This document shows positions 6,646 through 13,839 of a stretch of 24,034 nt of DNA, piece by piece. The position numbers and the translations under genes were made by a program. Each line of letters starts with the position of its first letter. Within the stretch, counting starts at the first letter, position 1. The stretch is from Pseudomonadota bacterium (GTDB lineage Bacteria > Pseudomonadota > Alphaproteobacteria > Rhizobiales > Rhizobiaceae): positions 1-24,034 of the forward strand of contig JAEZXX010000055.1 of the NCBI GenBank assembly GCA_023419535.1, in the 5' to 3' direction. The notes beneath the pieces were generated by a model. That model was not told the origin of the DNA. It did no database searches and saw only the letters and a program-made list of their open reading frames with translations.

Positions 6646-7080
6646 TCAGACCCGGACCTCGCCTTCGTCCGTCCCGTCCCAATAATGGATGCGGTTCGCA
6701 TGCACCTTGACGAGGACGAGGTTCGGCGTGTCGATCCCGTCCTTGAACCAGTATTCCAGCTCCGAGACCCAGTGCTTCTCGAACTCGGCCTTGTCGCGGA
6801 TCAGTTCGGCTTCGCCCTCGACGGCGAGGAAGAGCGGCGGCTTGCCCAACAGGCCCTTCTTGCCCTGGAAGGACAGGCCGACATGGGGGTCGCGCTCGAT
6901 GTCGCCGATCGACCGCGCCTCCTCGTAGGAGAAGAAATAGCTGTCGCCCTCGTACTCCACCTGCCCGTTGTTGCTCATCGGCCGCGCGGCGATCTGGCCG
7001 CCCTCGGTGCGGGTCGACAGCATGCAGAAGTCGATGTCGGCCATCGCCTTGGCGATGTCCTTCAGGGTCATGTCGCTCAT
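6646..7080 (-). CDS. Pyridoxamine 5'-phosphate oxidase-family protein (general stress protein 26-like)
   Basis: A 144-aa split-barrel flavin-binding protein of the PPOX superfamily. Features include CMLSTRTEGGQIAARPMS near residues 20-37 (the barrel entry seen in general stress protein 26 homologues), YFFSYEEARSIGDIERDPHVGLSF in the middle, and the C-terminal ANRIHYWDG. It is too short for PdxH and lacks its C-terminal region. Members bind FMN, FAD or related cofactors; the reaction is unknown. The start is the ATG at 7080 giving MSDMTLKD, with GGGAG at 7093-7089; an upstream ATG at 7116 would add 12 residues. That SD lies in the 3' arm of a 6-bp hairpin. The gene follows the cation efflux gene by 58 nt, possibly as the last gene of the trp transcript. 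Confidence 0.82.
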   Translation of the reverse strand: MSDMTLKDIAKAMADIDFCMLSTRTEGGQIAARPMSNNGQVEYEGDSYFFSYEEARSIGDIERDPHVGLSFQGKKGLLGKPPLFLAVEGEAELIRDKAEFEKHWVSELEYWFKDGIDTPNLVLVKVHANRIHYWDGTDEGEVRV

Positions 7081-7088
7081 GTGAAAGG

Positions 7089-7106
7089 CTCCCGTTTCAG
7101 CGGGAG
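7089..7106 (-). promoter_or_regulatory. Hairpin covering the ribosome binding site of the PPOX-family gene
   Basis: CTCCCG (7106-7101) and CGGGAG (7094-7089) on the minus strand form a perfect 6-bp stem with a 6-nt loop, and the 3' arm contains the GGGAG Shine-Dalgarno of the gene starting at 7080. It could lower translation initiation, or be the weak 3' hairpin of the preceding gene. Confidence 0.35.
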
Positions 7107-7138
7107 AACGTCTCACGTCTGAAGACGCTCCATGCCGA

Positions 7139-8053
7139 TCACAGCACCGGCACCCCGACCTGCTTGGCCTCGTCGTCCGGCTCCACGTGGATGATGACCT
7201 GCACCCCCTCGAAGGCGGCCTCGAGCGCGGCCTCGATGCGGTCGCAGATCACGTGGGCGTCGCCCACGCTCATTTCGCCGGGAACGACGAGATGGAACTC
7301 GATGAAGACCGCGCTCGCGGCGCAGCGCGTCTTGAGGTCGTGCACCTCGATCGCGCCGTTCGCCTCGGCCGACACGATGGCGCGCACCCGCGCCTCCTCG
7401 GCCGGATCCAGCGCCTGGTCGAGGAGGCCGGACAGCGACTTGGTCACCACCTTGAAGCCCTCGCGCAGGATGTTCACCGCCACGAGCGCGGCGAGCGCCG
7501 GGTCGAGGATCGTCCAGCCCGTCGCGACCGCCAGCAGGAGGCCGATCAGGACGCCCGCCGAGGTCACGACGTCCGCCATGATGTGCCGGCCGTCGGCATC
7601 GAGCGCCGGCGAGCGCAGTTCCCTCCCCTTGCGGATCAGGAACATGGCCCAGAAAAGATTGATCGCCGTGGCGCCGCCATTGATCGCCATGCCGAGGAAG
7701 GGCGTCTCCAGCGGCTGCGGATCGAGATAGGCGTTCCAGGCCTCGTTCAGGATCAGGAAGGCCGCCAGAACGATCAGGACGCCCTCGACGACGGCGGAGA
7801 AGTATTCGGCCTTGTGGTGGCCGAAGGGATGGTCGTCGTCGGCGGGTCGGTTGGCGACCGAGACGGCCCACAGGGCGACGAGCCCGGCGACGACGTTGAC
7901 GATCGATTCCAGCGCGTCCGAGAACAGCGCCACCGAGCCGGTGACGGCGTAGGCGGCGTATTTCAGGCCGAGGACGACGAGCGCCACGAGGACGCTGGCG
8001 GCGGCCAGCCGCAGCGCCGCCTGCTGGCGCGTGGTCGCGGACGTCGGATCCAT
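7139..8053 (-). CDS. Cation diffusion facilitator (CDF) family metal transporter
   Basis: A 304-aa divalent-cation/proton antiporter of the inner membrane. The N-terminal half has about six membrane segments (residues 14-180), followed by a ferredoxin-like cytosolic domain (about 200-300) that ends in a metal-binding-type IIHVEPDDE. Family motifs are FSDALES, the cytoplasmic HPFGHHKAE loop, and HIMADVVTS. In the transport site, Asp46, His157 and Asp161 are present, but the residue four after Asp46 is Ser50 where E. coli FieF has Asp49; Glu49 may substitute. Metal choice (Zn, Fe, Mn or Co) cannot be read. The ATG lies 4 nt after the trpE(G) stop, implying translational coupling; there is no obvious Shine-Dalgarno. 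Confidence 0.9.
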   Translation of the reverse strand: MDPTSATTRQQAALRLAAASVLVALVVLGLKYAAYAVTGSVALFSDALESIVNVVAGLVALWAVSVANRPADDDHPFGHHKAEYFSAVVEGVLIVLAAFLILNEAWNAYLDPQPLETPFLGMAINGGATAINLFWAMFLIRKGRELRSPALDADGRHIMADVVTSAGVLIGLLLAVATGWTILDPALAALVAVNILREGFKVVTKSLSGLLDQALDPAEEARVRAIVSAEANGAIEVHDLKTRCAASAVFIEFHLVVPGEMSVGDAHVICDRIEAALEAAFEGVQVIIHVEPDDEAKQVGVPVL

Positions 8054-8057
8054 CGCG

Positions 8058-10241
8058 TCAGGCCGCGTTGTTCGGGCCGCGCCGCGGCAGATGCTTCACG
8101 ACGTTCTCGATCATCCTCATCCCGGCGTCGCCGCCGAGCGACATGATCGATTCGGGATGGAACTGGACCGCCGCGACGGGCTCGTGCCGGTGCTCGAACG
8201 CCATGACGACCCCGTCCTCGGTCTCGGCCGTCACCTCGAAATCCTTCGACAGGCGCACCGGATCGGCGAAGATCGAATGATAGCGCCCGACGGTCACCTC
8301 GCTCGCCAGTCCCTCGAAGATGCGGCCGGGCCTGGAGACGCGGATGCGCGAGGGCTTGCCGTGGACCGGCACGTGCAGCGTGCGCAGCTGCCCGCCATAG
8401 GCCTCGGCCAGCGCCTGAAGCCCGAGGCAGACGCCGAAGATCGGCGCGTTCGCCTCGCGCGCCAGCCGGATCGTCGTGCGGCAGTCGAAATCGTCCGGAG
8501 TGCCGGGACCGGGCGAAAGGACCACCAGGTCGGGCGCCACGCGCTCGAAGATCTCCTGCGGCACGGGGGTGCGCACGGTCGTCACCTCCGCCCCCGTCTG
8601 GCGGAAGTAGTTCGCCAGCGTGTGGACGAAGCTGTCCTCGTGGTCGACGAGGAGGATGCGGACGCCCTCGCCCACCTTCGGCTTGGACCGGGCGACGGCC
8701 GCCTCGTCCGGCTTGCCCGCCTCGCGGATGGCGGTGAGGAGGGCGGAGGCCTTCAGCTCGGTCTCGGCCTCCTCCTCCTCCGGGTTGGAATCGTAGAGGA
8801 GCGTCGCGCCGGCCCGCACCTCGGCGATGCCGTCCTTCAGGCGGATGGTGCGCAGCGTCAGGCCCGTGTTCATGTCGCCGTTGAAGTGCATCATGCCCAC
8901 CGCTCCGCCGTACCAGGCGCGCGGGCTCTTTTCGTTGGCCTCCAGGAAGCGCATCGCCCACAGCTTGGGCGCGCCCGTGACGGTGACGGCCCAGGCGTGG
9001 GACAGGAACGCGTCCATCGCGTCGAGGCCCTCGCGCAGGCGCCCCTCGATGTGATCCACGGTGTGGATCAGGCGCGAGTACATCTCGATCTGTCGGCGCC
9101 CGATGACGCGCACCGAACCCGGCTCGCAGACGCGGCTCTTGTCGTTGCGGTCGACGTCCGAGCACATGGTCAGCTCGGATTCGTCCTTCTTGGAGTTGAG
9201 CAGCTTGAGGATCTGCTCGGAATCGGAGATCGCGTCGGTGCCGCGCTTGATCGTGCCCGAGATCGGGCACGTCTCGACGCGCCGGCCCGAGACGCGCACG
9301 AACATTTCGGGCGAGGCTCCGATCAGGAACTCGTTCTCCCCGAGATTGATCAGGAACGAGTAGGGCGAGGGATTGATCGCCTTCAGGCGCCGGGAGACGG
9401 CGGAGGGCTGGCTGAGGCAGGGCTCGAAGAAGGTCTGGCCCGGCACGACCTCGAAGAGGTCCCCGCGCATGAACTTCTCCTTGGCGCGGCGAACGAGGCT
9501 CGCGTATTCGCCGGGCCTGTGGTCGCCGCGCGGCGGAACGCTCTCGGCCGGCACGAAGGGCGCCTCCGGCCCGCCGCCCTCCAGCGCGTCCGTCGTCAGC
9601 CCGCCCTTCTCGAAGGTGAAGCGGTCGATCCAGGCGGCGGCCGAGTAATGGTCGATCGTGCGGATCTCGTCGGGGAGGAAGAGGACGAGGTCGCGCCCGT
9701 CGTCGCGGCGCTCGAGCGTCTCCTCCACCCGGTCGAACTGGAAGGCCAGATCGTAGCCGAAGGCGCCGTAGAGGCCGAGATCGCCGTTGGCGGGCGACTT
9801 GAAGAGCGCGACGATCGCCCGCAGCACCGAGAAGACCGTCGGCGCGCGCGAGCGCTCCTCCTCCGTGAAGGGCCGGTCGGGCGTCCTGACCGTCAGGTCG
9901 ATGCGGGCGGCATCGGCGGTGAAGCTCGCGATGTCCTCATGTCCTTCGAGGGCGCCCCGTACGAAGGACAGAAGCACCGCCCCCCGCTCGTTCAGCGCCT
10001 CGATGCGCATGTCCCGGCGCTGCGCGGTGACGACGAGCGGCGGATCGACGATGCCCGTGTCCCAGCGCGTGTAGCGGCCGGGGTACTCGTAGTTGGACGA
10101 GAAGACCGCGCCTCGCGCCAAGTCGAGCCGGTCGATGACCGCTTCCATCGCGCCGGCATAGGCGATGGGCTCGCGCCGGCGCGTGACGGTCACCCCGCCT
10201 TCGGTCACATGGCGTTCGGCGGCGTCGTTCAGGGCTTCCAT
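8058..10241 (-). CDS. trpE(G): Anthranilate synthase, fused TrpE-TrpG
   Basis: Converts chorismate and glutamine to anthranilate, the first step of tryptophan synthesis. 727 aa in one chain, the form known from rhizobia. The synthase part (about 1-515) carries the chorismate-binding signatures GDLFEVVPGQ, PYSFLINLGENEFLIGASPE, CPISGTIKRG, DVDRNDKSRVC and HAWAVTVTGAPK. The glutaminase part (about 530-727) opens with ILLVDHEDSFVHTLANYF and has SPGPGTP, the nucleophile Cys605 in FGVCLGLQ, and His695 and Glu697 in QFHPES. All catalytic residues are intact. The start is the ATG at 10241 with GAGGAT at about 10256-10251. It is preceded by a trpL leader peptide and a U-tract terminator, so expression is set by attenuation. 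No other trp gene is nearby, consistent with the split trp genes of rhizobia. Confidence 0.96.
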   Translation of the reverse strand: MEALNDAAERHVTEGGVTVTRRREPIAYAGAMEAVIDRLDLARGAVFSSNYEYPGRYTRWDTGIVDPPLVVTAQRRDMRIEALNERGAVLLSFVRGALEGHEDIASFTADAARIDLTVRTPDRPFTEEERSRAPTVFSVLRAIVALFKSPANGDLGLYGAFGYDLAFQFDRVEETLERRDDGRDLVLFLPDEIRTIDHYSAAAWIDRFTFEKGGLTTDALEGGGPEAPFVPAESVPPRGDHRPGEYASLVRRAKEKFMRGDLFEVVPGQTFFEPCLSQPSAVSRRLKAINPSPYSFLINLGENEFLIGASPEMFVRVSGRRVETCPISGTIKRGTDAISDSEQILKLLNSKKDESELTMCSDVDRNDKSRVCEPGSVRVIGRRQIEMYSRLIHTVDHIEGRLREGLDAMDAFLSHAWAVTVTGAPKLWAMRFLEANEKSPRAWYGGAVGMMHFNGDMNTGLTLRTIRLKDGIAEVRAGATLLYDSNPEEEEAETELKASALLTAIREAGKPDEAAVARSKPKVGEGVRILLVDHEDSFVHTLANYFRQTGAEVTTVRTPVPQEIFERVAPDLVVLSPGPGTPDDFDCRTTIRLAREANAPIFGVCLGLQALAEAYGGQLRTLHVPVHGKPSRIRVSRPGRIFEGLASEVTVGRYHSIFADPVRLSKDFEVTAETEDGVVMAFEHRHEPVAAVQFHPESIMSLGGDAGMRMIENVVKHLPRRGPNNAA

Positions 10242-10285
10242 GGGTCGTCGATCCTCGTCGATGCCGGAGGGCGGCCTGACAAAGC

Positions 10286-10319
10286 AAAAAGGCCGCCGGA
10301 TGGGTCCGGTGCGGCCTTT
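10286..10319 (-). terminator. Trp attenuator terminator
   Basis: On the minus strand, AAAGGCCGCACCGGA (10319-10305), loop CCCA and TCCGGCGGCCTTT (10300-10288) form a 13-bp stem with a two-base bulge, running into five Ts (10290-10286). This is a canonical intrinsic terminator, 45 nt before trpE(G). Its 5' arm GGCCGC (10316-10311) can alternatively pair with GCGGCC (10364-10359), just after the trpL stop, as the antiterminator. Visible structure; function by analogy with rhizobial trpE(G). Confidence 0.88.
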
Positions 10320-10367
10320 CGTTTGAACTCTCGCGCGTGTCGCGCATGCGTTCGCGGGGGCCGCCTG

Positions 10368-10412
10368 TCAGCCGCCCTGCCACCAATTCATGCGCGTCGT
10401 CGTGCTCGTCAT
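10368..10412 (-). CDS. trpL: trp leader peptide, 14 aa
   Basis: ATG at 10412, TGA at 10370-10368, product MTSTTTRMNWWQGG with tandem Trp codons TGG TGG at residues 10-11. The length (14 aa) equals that of the Sinorhizobium meliloti TrpL, which has three Trp. It lies directly before the antiterminator/terminator pair that precedes trpE(G). There is no Shine-Dalgarno, and promoter-like boxes end 8 nt before the ATG, which agrees with the leaderless trpL mRNA known in S. meliloti. There, the terminated transcript is also a trans-acting sRNA and the peptide has its own role; whether that holds here is inference. Confidence 0.88.
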   Translation of the reverse strand: MTSTTTRMNWWQGG

Positions 10413-10420
10413 GGGCAGAA

Positions 10421-10449
10421 GCGATAGCGGGCCGCGGACCGCCCCGCAA
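10421..10449 (-). promoter_or_regulatory. Probable trpL-trpE(G) promoter
   Basis: On the minus strand, TTGCGG (10449-10444), a 17-nt spacer and TATCGC (10426-10421) match sigma-70-type boxes. The second box ends 8 nt before the trpL ATG, placing transcription start at or within a base or two of the start codon. A second -35-like TTGCCC lies a few bases further upstream. Confidence 0.5.
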
Positions 10450-10939
10450 CGGGCAATCGTCCGGGACATGAAAATGCCAAAGCGTCGCAGGAGCGATAGG
10501 CGAGCGAGGGCTGTTCGGGGACGGCTATGGAAGGCCGACAACGACGCCTTCCCCTCGTCATCGTGCAATAGACAGGATGGCCACAGTCGGAGGTCGTCCA
10601 GGATCGGATCGATGAGGGCTTCGAGGAGACTGTCTTCGGGGAACCGGCCCGAAGGTCCCGCATGGGTTTCGAGCGGAAAAGTGGCCGGCCGGTCCGGCGA
10701 TCGCGGTACGAGGACACCGCGTGTGATCGCGAACCGGCCGACCGCCCCACGGGACCCAGGAGATGCGGCGGACCTGAGCATTCCATGGGGAACCTTCGGA
10801 CCGCCCGACTCGTCGGACGATCGATCCCACAGAGATCAACTTGCCGATCCGAACGCGAAAAGCAACGGGGCAGCCTTGGCCGCGCCCGGCGATCTTCACG
10901 AATGGTTAAGGATGGGACGAGCCGACGGCGGCGACGGCA
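10450..10939. other. About 490 bp with no supportable gene
   Basis: Open frames exist on both strands here, but all give low-complexity Arg/Ser/Pro/Gly-rich products with no recognisable motif, and none has a good ribosome binding site. The stretch lies between the trpL promoter and the 3' end of divK. It is less GC-biased at third positions than its neighbours. A sequence matching the CtrA half-site TTAACCAT occurs on the minus strand near 10901-10908, but its position after divK gives it no clear target. It could hold a decayed gene or an sRNA; I see no direct support for either. Confidence 0.5.
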
Positions 10940-11320
10940 TCAGGACCGCGGGGCATCGCCGAGGAACGACTTGATCGTGTCCATGAAGCGGGTCACCGAG
11001 ATCGGCTTGGAGATGTAGGCCTCGCAGCCTCCCTCCCGGATGCGCTCCTCGTCGCCCTTCATCGCGAAGGCGGTGACGGCGATGACGGGAATCGACTTCA
11101 GCTCCTTGTCCGCCTTCAGCTTTCGCGTGACGTCGAGCCCGGAGATTTCCGGTAGCTGGATGTCCATCAGGATGAGGTCCGGCCTGTGTTCGCGCGCGAT
11201 CTCCATGGCGGAGAGGCCGCTGCGGGTCTGCACCGTGAGATATCCGTGCGCTTCGATCAGGTCGCGGAAGAGCTTCATGTTGAGCTCGTTGTCCTCGACG
11301 ATCATCACAGTCTTGGCCAT
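10940..11320 (-). CDS. divK: Cell-cycle single-domain response regulator DivK
   Basis: 126 aa, one receiver domain and no output domain. Acidic pocket Glu9/Asp10, phosphoacceptor Asp53 in LMDIQLPEISG, Thr83 in AVTAF, and Lys105 in YISKPIS are all present. The wording VEDNELNMKLFRDLIEAHGY is characteristic of DivK. In Caulobacter, phosphorylated DivK acts on the DivL-CckA-CtrA pathway and is set by PleC and DivJ; rhizobial homologues do the same in asymmetric division. pleD does not follow here, unlike Caulobacter: downstream is the untranslated stretch before trpL. The start is the ATG at 11320 with a distant GGAG. It is divergent from the DUF3572 gene, across an A/T-richer stretch at about 11385-11425 that probably holds both promoters. 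Confidence 0.95.
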   Translation of the reverse strand: MAKTVMIVEDNELNMKLFRDLIEAHGYLTVQTRSGLSAMEIAREHRPDLILMDIQLPEISGLDVTRKLKADKELKSIPVIAVTAFAMKGDEERIREGGCEAYISKPISVTRFMDTIKSFLGDAPRS

Positions 11321-11453
11321 CGTTCGCGAAACTCCAACGCCTCGACTTGCACCCTTCGCGGAAGGCGGGACACATGCACGCGGCTTAAGTCGTAGCGCCC
11401 TTTCATTTAAGAAATCAGAATCGCCGGCAGGAGGGGAAGAGGGATGACCGCGA

Positions 11454-11762
11454 ATGCGTGATGGACGCCCCCGCCGAGGACAGGGTGTCGGCACCGAAGC
11501 GGCGCAGGCGCTGGCCGTCGACGCGCTCGGCTTCCTCGCGGGCGACCCCGAGCGCCTGTCGCGCTTCCTGGCGGTCACCGGCCTGGAGGCGCACGAACTG
11601 CGCGCCGCGGCGGGCGATCCGTCCTTCTTCGTCGCGCTCCTCGATTTCCTCCTCGCCGACGAGCGGACCGTCCTCGATTTCGCCGCGTCGCAGGGCATCG
11701 CGCCCGAACGGGTGGCCGAGGCGCGCCGTGCGCTCGCCGGCCGCGACGCCGGCGAATTCTGA
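11454..11762 (+). CDS. DUF3572-family protein
   Basis: 102 aa, alpha-helical and acidic. The core reads AAQALAVDALGFLAGDPERL, then RFLAVTGLEAHELRAAAGDP and the end ERVAEARRAL, matching DUF3572 proteins found beside divK in Hyphomicrobiales. No function is established. The start is doubtful. The only good ribosome binding site, AGGAGG (11429-11434), is ideally spaced for the ATG at 11444, which opens a five-codon frame (MTANA, stop at 11459-11461) in a different frame. The first in-frame ATG is 11454, 19 nt from the SD, and its first 15 residues look unnatural (Arg/Gly-rich). Either the gene is translated by re-initiation, starts at a non-standard codon, or a one-base indel separates the SD-linked ATG from the body. 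The stop overlaps the next ATG (TGATG). Confidence 0.75.
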   Translation: MRDGRPRRGQGVGTEAAQALAVDALGFLAGDPERLSRFLAVTGLEAHELRAAAGDPSFFVALLDFLLADERTVLDFAASQGIAPERVAEARRALAGRDAGEF

Positions 11763-12433
11763 TGGCGCGCATCCGCACGACCGAGGGCCCCGCGATCGAG
11801 GAACTCGACAAGCGCCATGGGGCGCTGCTCGTCCTCGACATCGACGAGGTGGTGCTGCACTTCGTCGAGCCCTTCCGCGACATCCTTGCCGAGCACGGCG
11901 CCCACCTTCGCTTCGAGAGCTTCGCGCTGACCGGCAACGTGCGGTCGCTCTCGACGGGCGCGGCCATCACCGGCCACGAGATCAGCGGCATCACCGAGGC
12001 GCTGTACGCCGAACAGGAGCGGCGCCAGGCGCCCGTCGAGGGCGTGCGCGAGGCGCTGGAGCAGCTCTCGTCGATCGCCGACATCGTGTTCCTGACGGCG
12101 ATGACGCCGGTCCATCACGCGGCCCGGCGGCGCCTGCTCGACCGCGAGGGCCTGGCCTTCCCGATGATCGCGACGGAGCGCTCAAAGGGCGCGGTCGTTT
12201 CGGAACTCGGCCGGCGCTGGACGGGACCGATCGTCTTCGTGGACGACCTGCCGCAGAATCTGGAGGGCGTGCGGCGCTCGCTGGAGCGCACCCGCCTCGT
12301 CCACATGATGGCGGACGAGGAGCTGCGGCCGCACCTTCCCCGCCTGCCGCGCGGCGCGCATTCGGCGAGGAGCTGGGCCGAAGCGGTGCCCCTCATCACG
12401 TCTCTGCTGGAGGACCGCGAAGCGCGCGCTTGA
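11762..12433 (+). CDS. HAD-superfamily hydrolase-like protein
   Basis: A 223-aa cytosolic protein with the four HAD motifs in order: I, VLDIDEVV (nucleophile Asp26, acid/base Asp28); II, FLTAM with Thr; III, a Lys in ATERSKGAVV; IV, VFVDDLPQN. Between I and II is a helical cap (about 45-105). The substrate is unknown; HAD enzymes are mostly phosphatases. The ATG overlaps the DUF3572 stop by one base, and dinB follows 23 nt after its stop, so the three are probably one operon. That pairing hints at a link to nucleotide or DNA metabolism, but this is only context. Motif assignment is firm for I and IV, moderate for II and III. Confidence 0.8.
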   Translation: MARIRTTEGPAIEELDKRHGALLVLDIDEVVLHFVEPFRDILAEHGAHLRFESFALTGNVRSLSTGAAITGHEISGITEALYAEQERRQAPVEGVREALEQLSSIADIVFLTAMTPVHHAARRRLLDREGLAFPMIATERSKGAVVSELGRRWTGPIVFVDDLPQNLEGVRRSLERTRLVHMMADEELRPHLPRLPRGAHSARSWAEAVPLITSLLEDREARA

Positions 12434-12456
12434 GGACTTCGGGGCGGTGGTCCAGA

Positions 12457-13827
12457 ATGGCGGCGCACCCCTCATCGAATGGATCGACCGCGTTGCCGAT
12501 TCCGGCCTTCTGCCGAGACTGCCTTGCGGACCAGCCGTCGCAGGACCCGCGCTGCGTCGCCTGCGGCTCGCCGCGGCTTCTGCGGCATGCCGAGCTCTAC
12601 GACCTGCCGATCGCCCATATCGACTGCGACGCCTTCTACGCGGCGGTGGAAAAGCGCGACCGGCCGGACCTGGCGAGCGTTCCGCTCATCATCGGCGGCG
12701 GCAAGCGCGGCGTGGTGCTGACCGCCTGCTACAACGCGCGCATCAAGGGCGTGCGCTCGGCCATGCCGATGTTCAAGGCGCTCGCGCTCTGCCCGGAGGC
12801 GACGATCATCCGGCCGGACATGGCCAAGTACGCCGAGGTCGGGCGGGCCATCCGCGAGCGCATGCGCGCCGTGACGCCGCTGGTCGAGCCGCTGTCGATC
12901 GACGAGGCGTTCCTCGATCTGTCGGGCACTGAGCGGCTCCACAAGGCGCCGCCCGCGCTGATCCTGGCGCGGCTGTCGAAGGAGATCGAGGCGCAGGAGC
13001 GGGTCAGCGTCTCCATCGGCCTGTCGCACAACAAGTTTCTCGCCAAGATCGCCTCGGACCTGAACAAGCCGCGCGGCTTCTCGGTGATCGGCCGGGCCGA
13101 GACGCTGGCCTTTCTCGGCGCACGGCCGATCTCTGCGATCTGGGGCGTCGGCGAGGCGACGCGCCAGCGCCTTGAACGCGACGGCCTCAGGACCATCGCC
13201 CAGCTCCAGACCATGGACGAGGGCGAGCTGATGAAGCGCCACGGCGCGATGGGGCAGAAGCTCTATCGCCTGTCGCGCGGGCTCGACAACCGCGCCGTGA
13301 AGTCGCGCGGGGAGGCCAAGAGCATCTCCGCGGAGACGACCTTCGAAGCGGACCTGTCGACGGCGCAGGAGCTCCTGCCGATCCTGCGCGCGCTGTGCGA
13401 GAAGGTGAGCCTCCGCCTCAAGGCGACGGACCTTTCCGCCTCGACGGTGGTCCTCAAGCTGAAGGACCAGGGGTTCCGGATCCGCACGCGCAACCGCAAG
13501 CTGGCGAACCCGACGCGCCTTGCCGACCGCCTTTTCGAGACGGCGCGGGCGCTTCTGGAGAAGGAGCTCGACGGCACGCGCTTCCGGCTTCTGGGAATCG
13601 GCTGCAACGATTTTTCGCCGATGGCGGCGGCCGACCCCGCCGATCTCCTCGACCCGAACGCGGGCCGGCGGGCCAAGGCGGAGGGCGCGCTCGACGCACT
13701 GCGGCTGAAGTTCGGCGCCAACGCCATCGAGACGGGCTACACCTTCCGCCCCGCCGCCGACCGACAGGCCGAGGCGAAGCGCCGGGCGGCACGCCCGCGC
13801 GAGATCAGGCCGAACGAGCGGGACTGA
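12457..13827 (+). CDS. dinB: DNA polymerase IV (Y-family) with N-terminal zinc-ribbon-like segment
   Basis: Error-prone translesion polymerase, 456 aa, longer than E. coli DinB (351 aa). Catalytic residues are Asp56 in AHIDCDAFYA, and Asp149 and Glu150 in PLSIDEAFLDLSG. The little-finger domain (about 285-400) and IGLSHNKFLAKIASDLNKP are typical. Before the polymerase, residues 19-36 hold two CxxC pairs (CRDC and CVAC, ten residues apart), a probable zinc-binding knuckle that I recall from rhizobial DinB homologues. The C-terminal end beyond GYTF is basic and probably disordered. Start ATG 12457; the ribosome binding site is weak. It is convergent with dnaE, with 12 nt between stop codons. 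No LexA box is apparent just upstream, so any SOS control would act from the operon start. Confidence 0.93.
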   Translation: MAAHPSSNGSTALPIPAFCRDCLADQPSQDPRCVACGSPRLLRHAELYDLPIAHIDCDAFYAAVEKRDRPDLASVPLIIGGGKRGVVLTACYNARIKGVRSAMPMFKALALCPEATIIRPDMAKYAEVGRAIRERMRAVTPLVEPLSIDEAFLDLSGTERLHKAPPALILARLSKEIEAQERVSVSIGLSHNKFLAKIASDLNKPRGFSVIGRAETLAFLGARPISAIWGVGEATRQRLERDGLRTIAQLQTMDEGELMKRHGAMGQKLYRLSRGLDNRAVKSRGEAKSISAETTFEADLSTAQELLPILRALCEKVSLRLKATDLSASTVVLKLKDQGFRIRTRNRKLANPTRLADRLFETARALLEKELDGTRFRLLGIGCNDFSPMAAADPADLLDPNAGRRAKAEGALDALRLKFGANAIETGYTFRPAADRQAEAKRRAARPREIRPNERD

Positions 13828-13839
13828 CCCCCCTCCTGC

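Noticed and set aside
10901..10908. CtrA half-site TTAACCAT on the minus strand
   Set aside because: It is downstream of divK and not near an identified promoter; eight bases are expected by chance at some frequency.
10390..10974. 194-codon plus-strand frame over trpL and the divK 3' end
   Set aside because: No ribosome binding site, low-complexity product, and it runs across the trpL promoter and into divK on the other strand.
11385..11410. Two TTAA sequences upstream of divK as a CtrA site
   Set aside because: They are 18 nt apart, whereas the CtrA full site needs TTAA-N7-TTAA.
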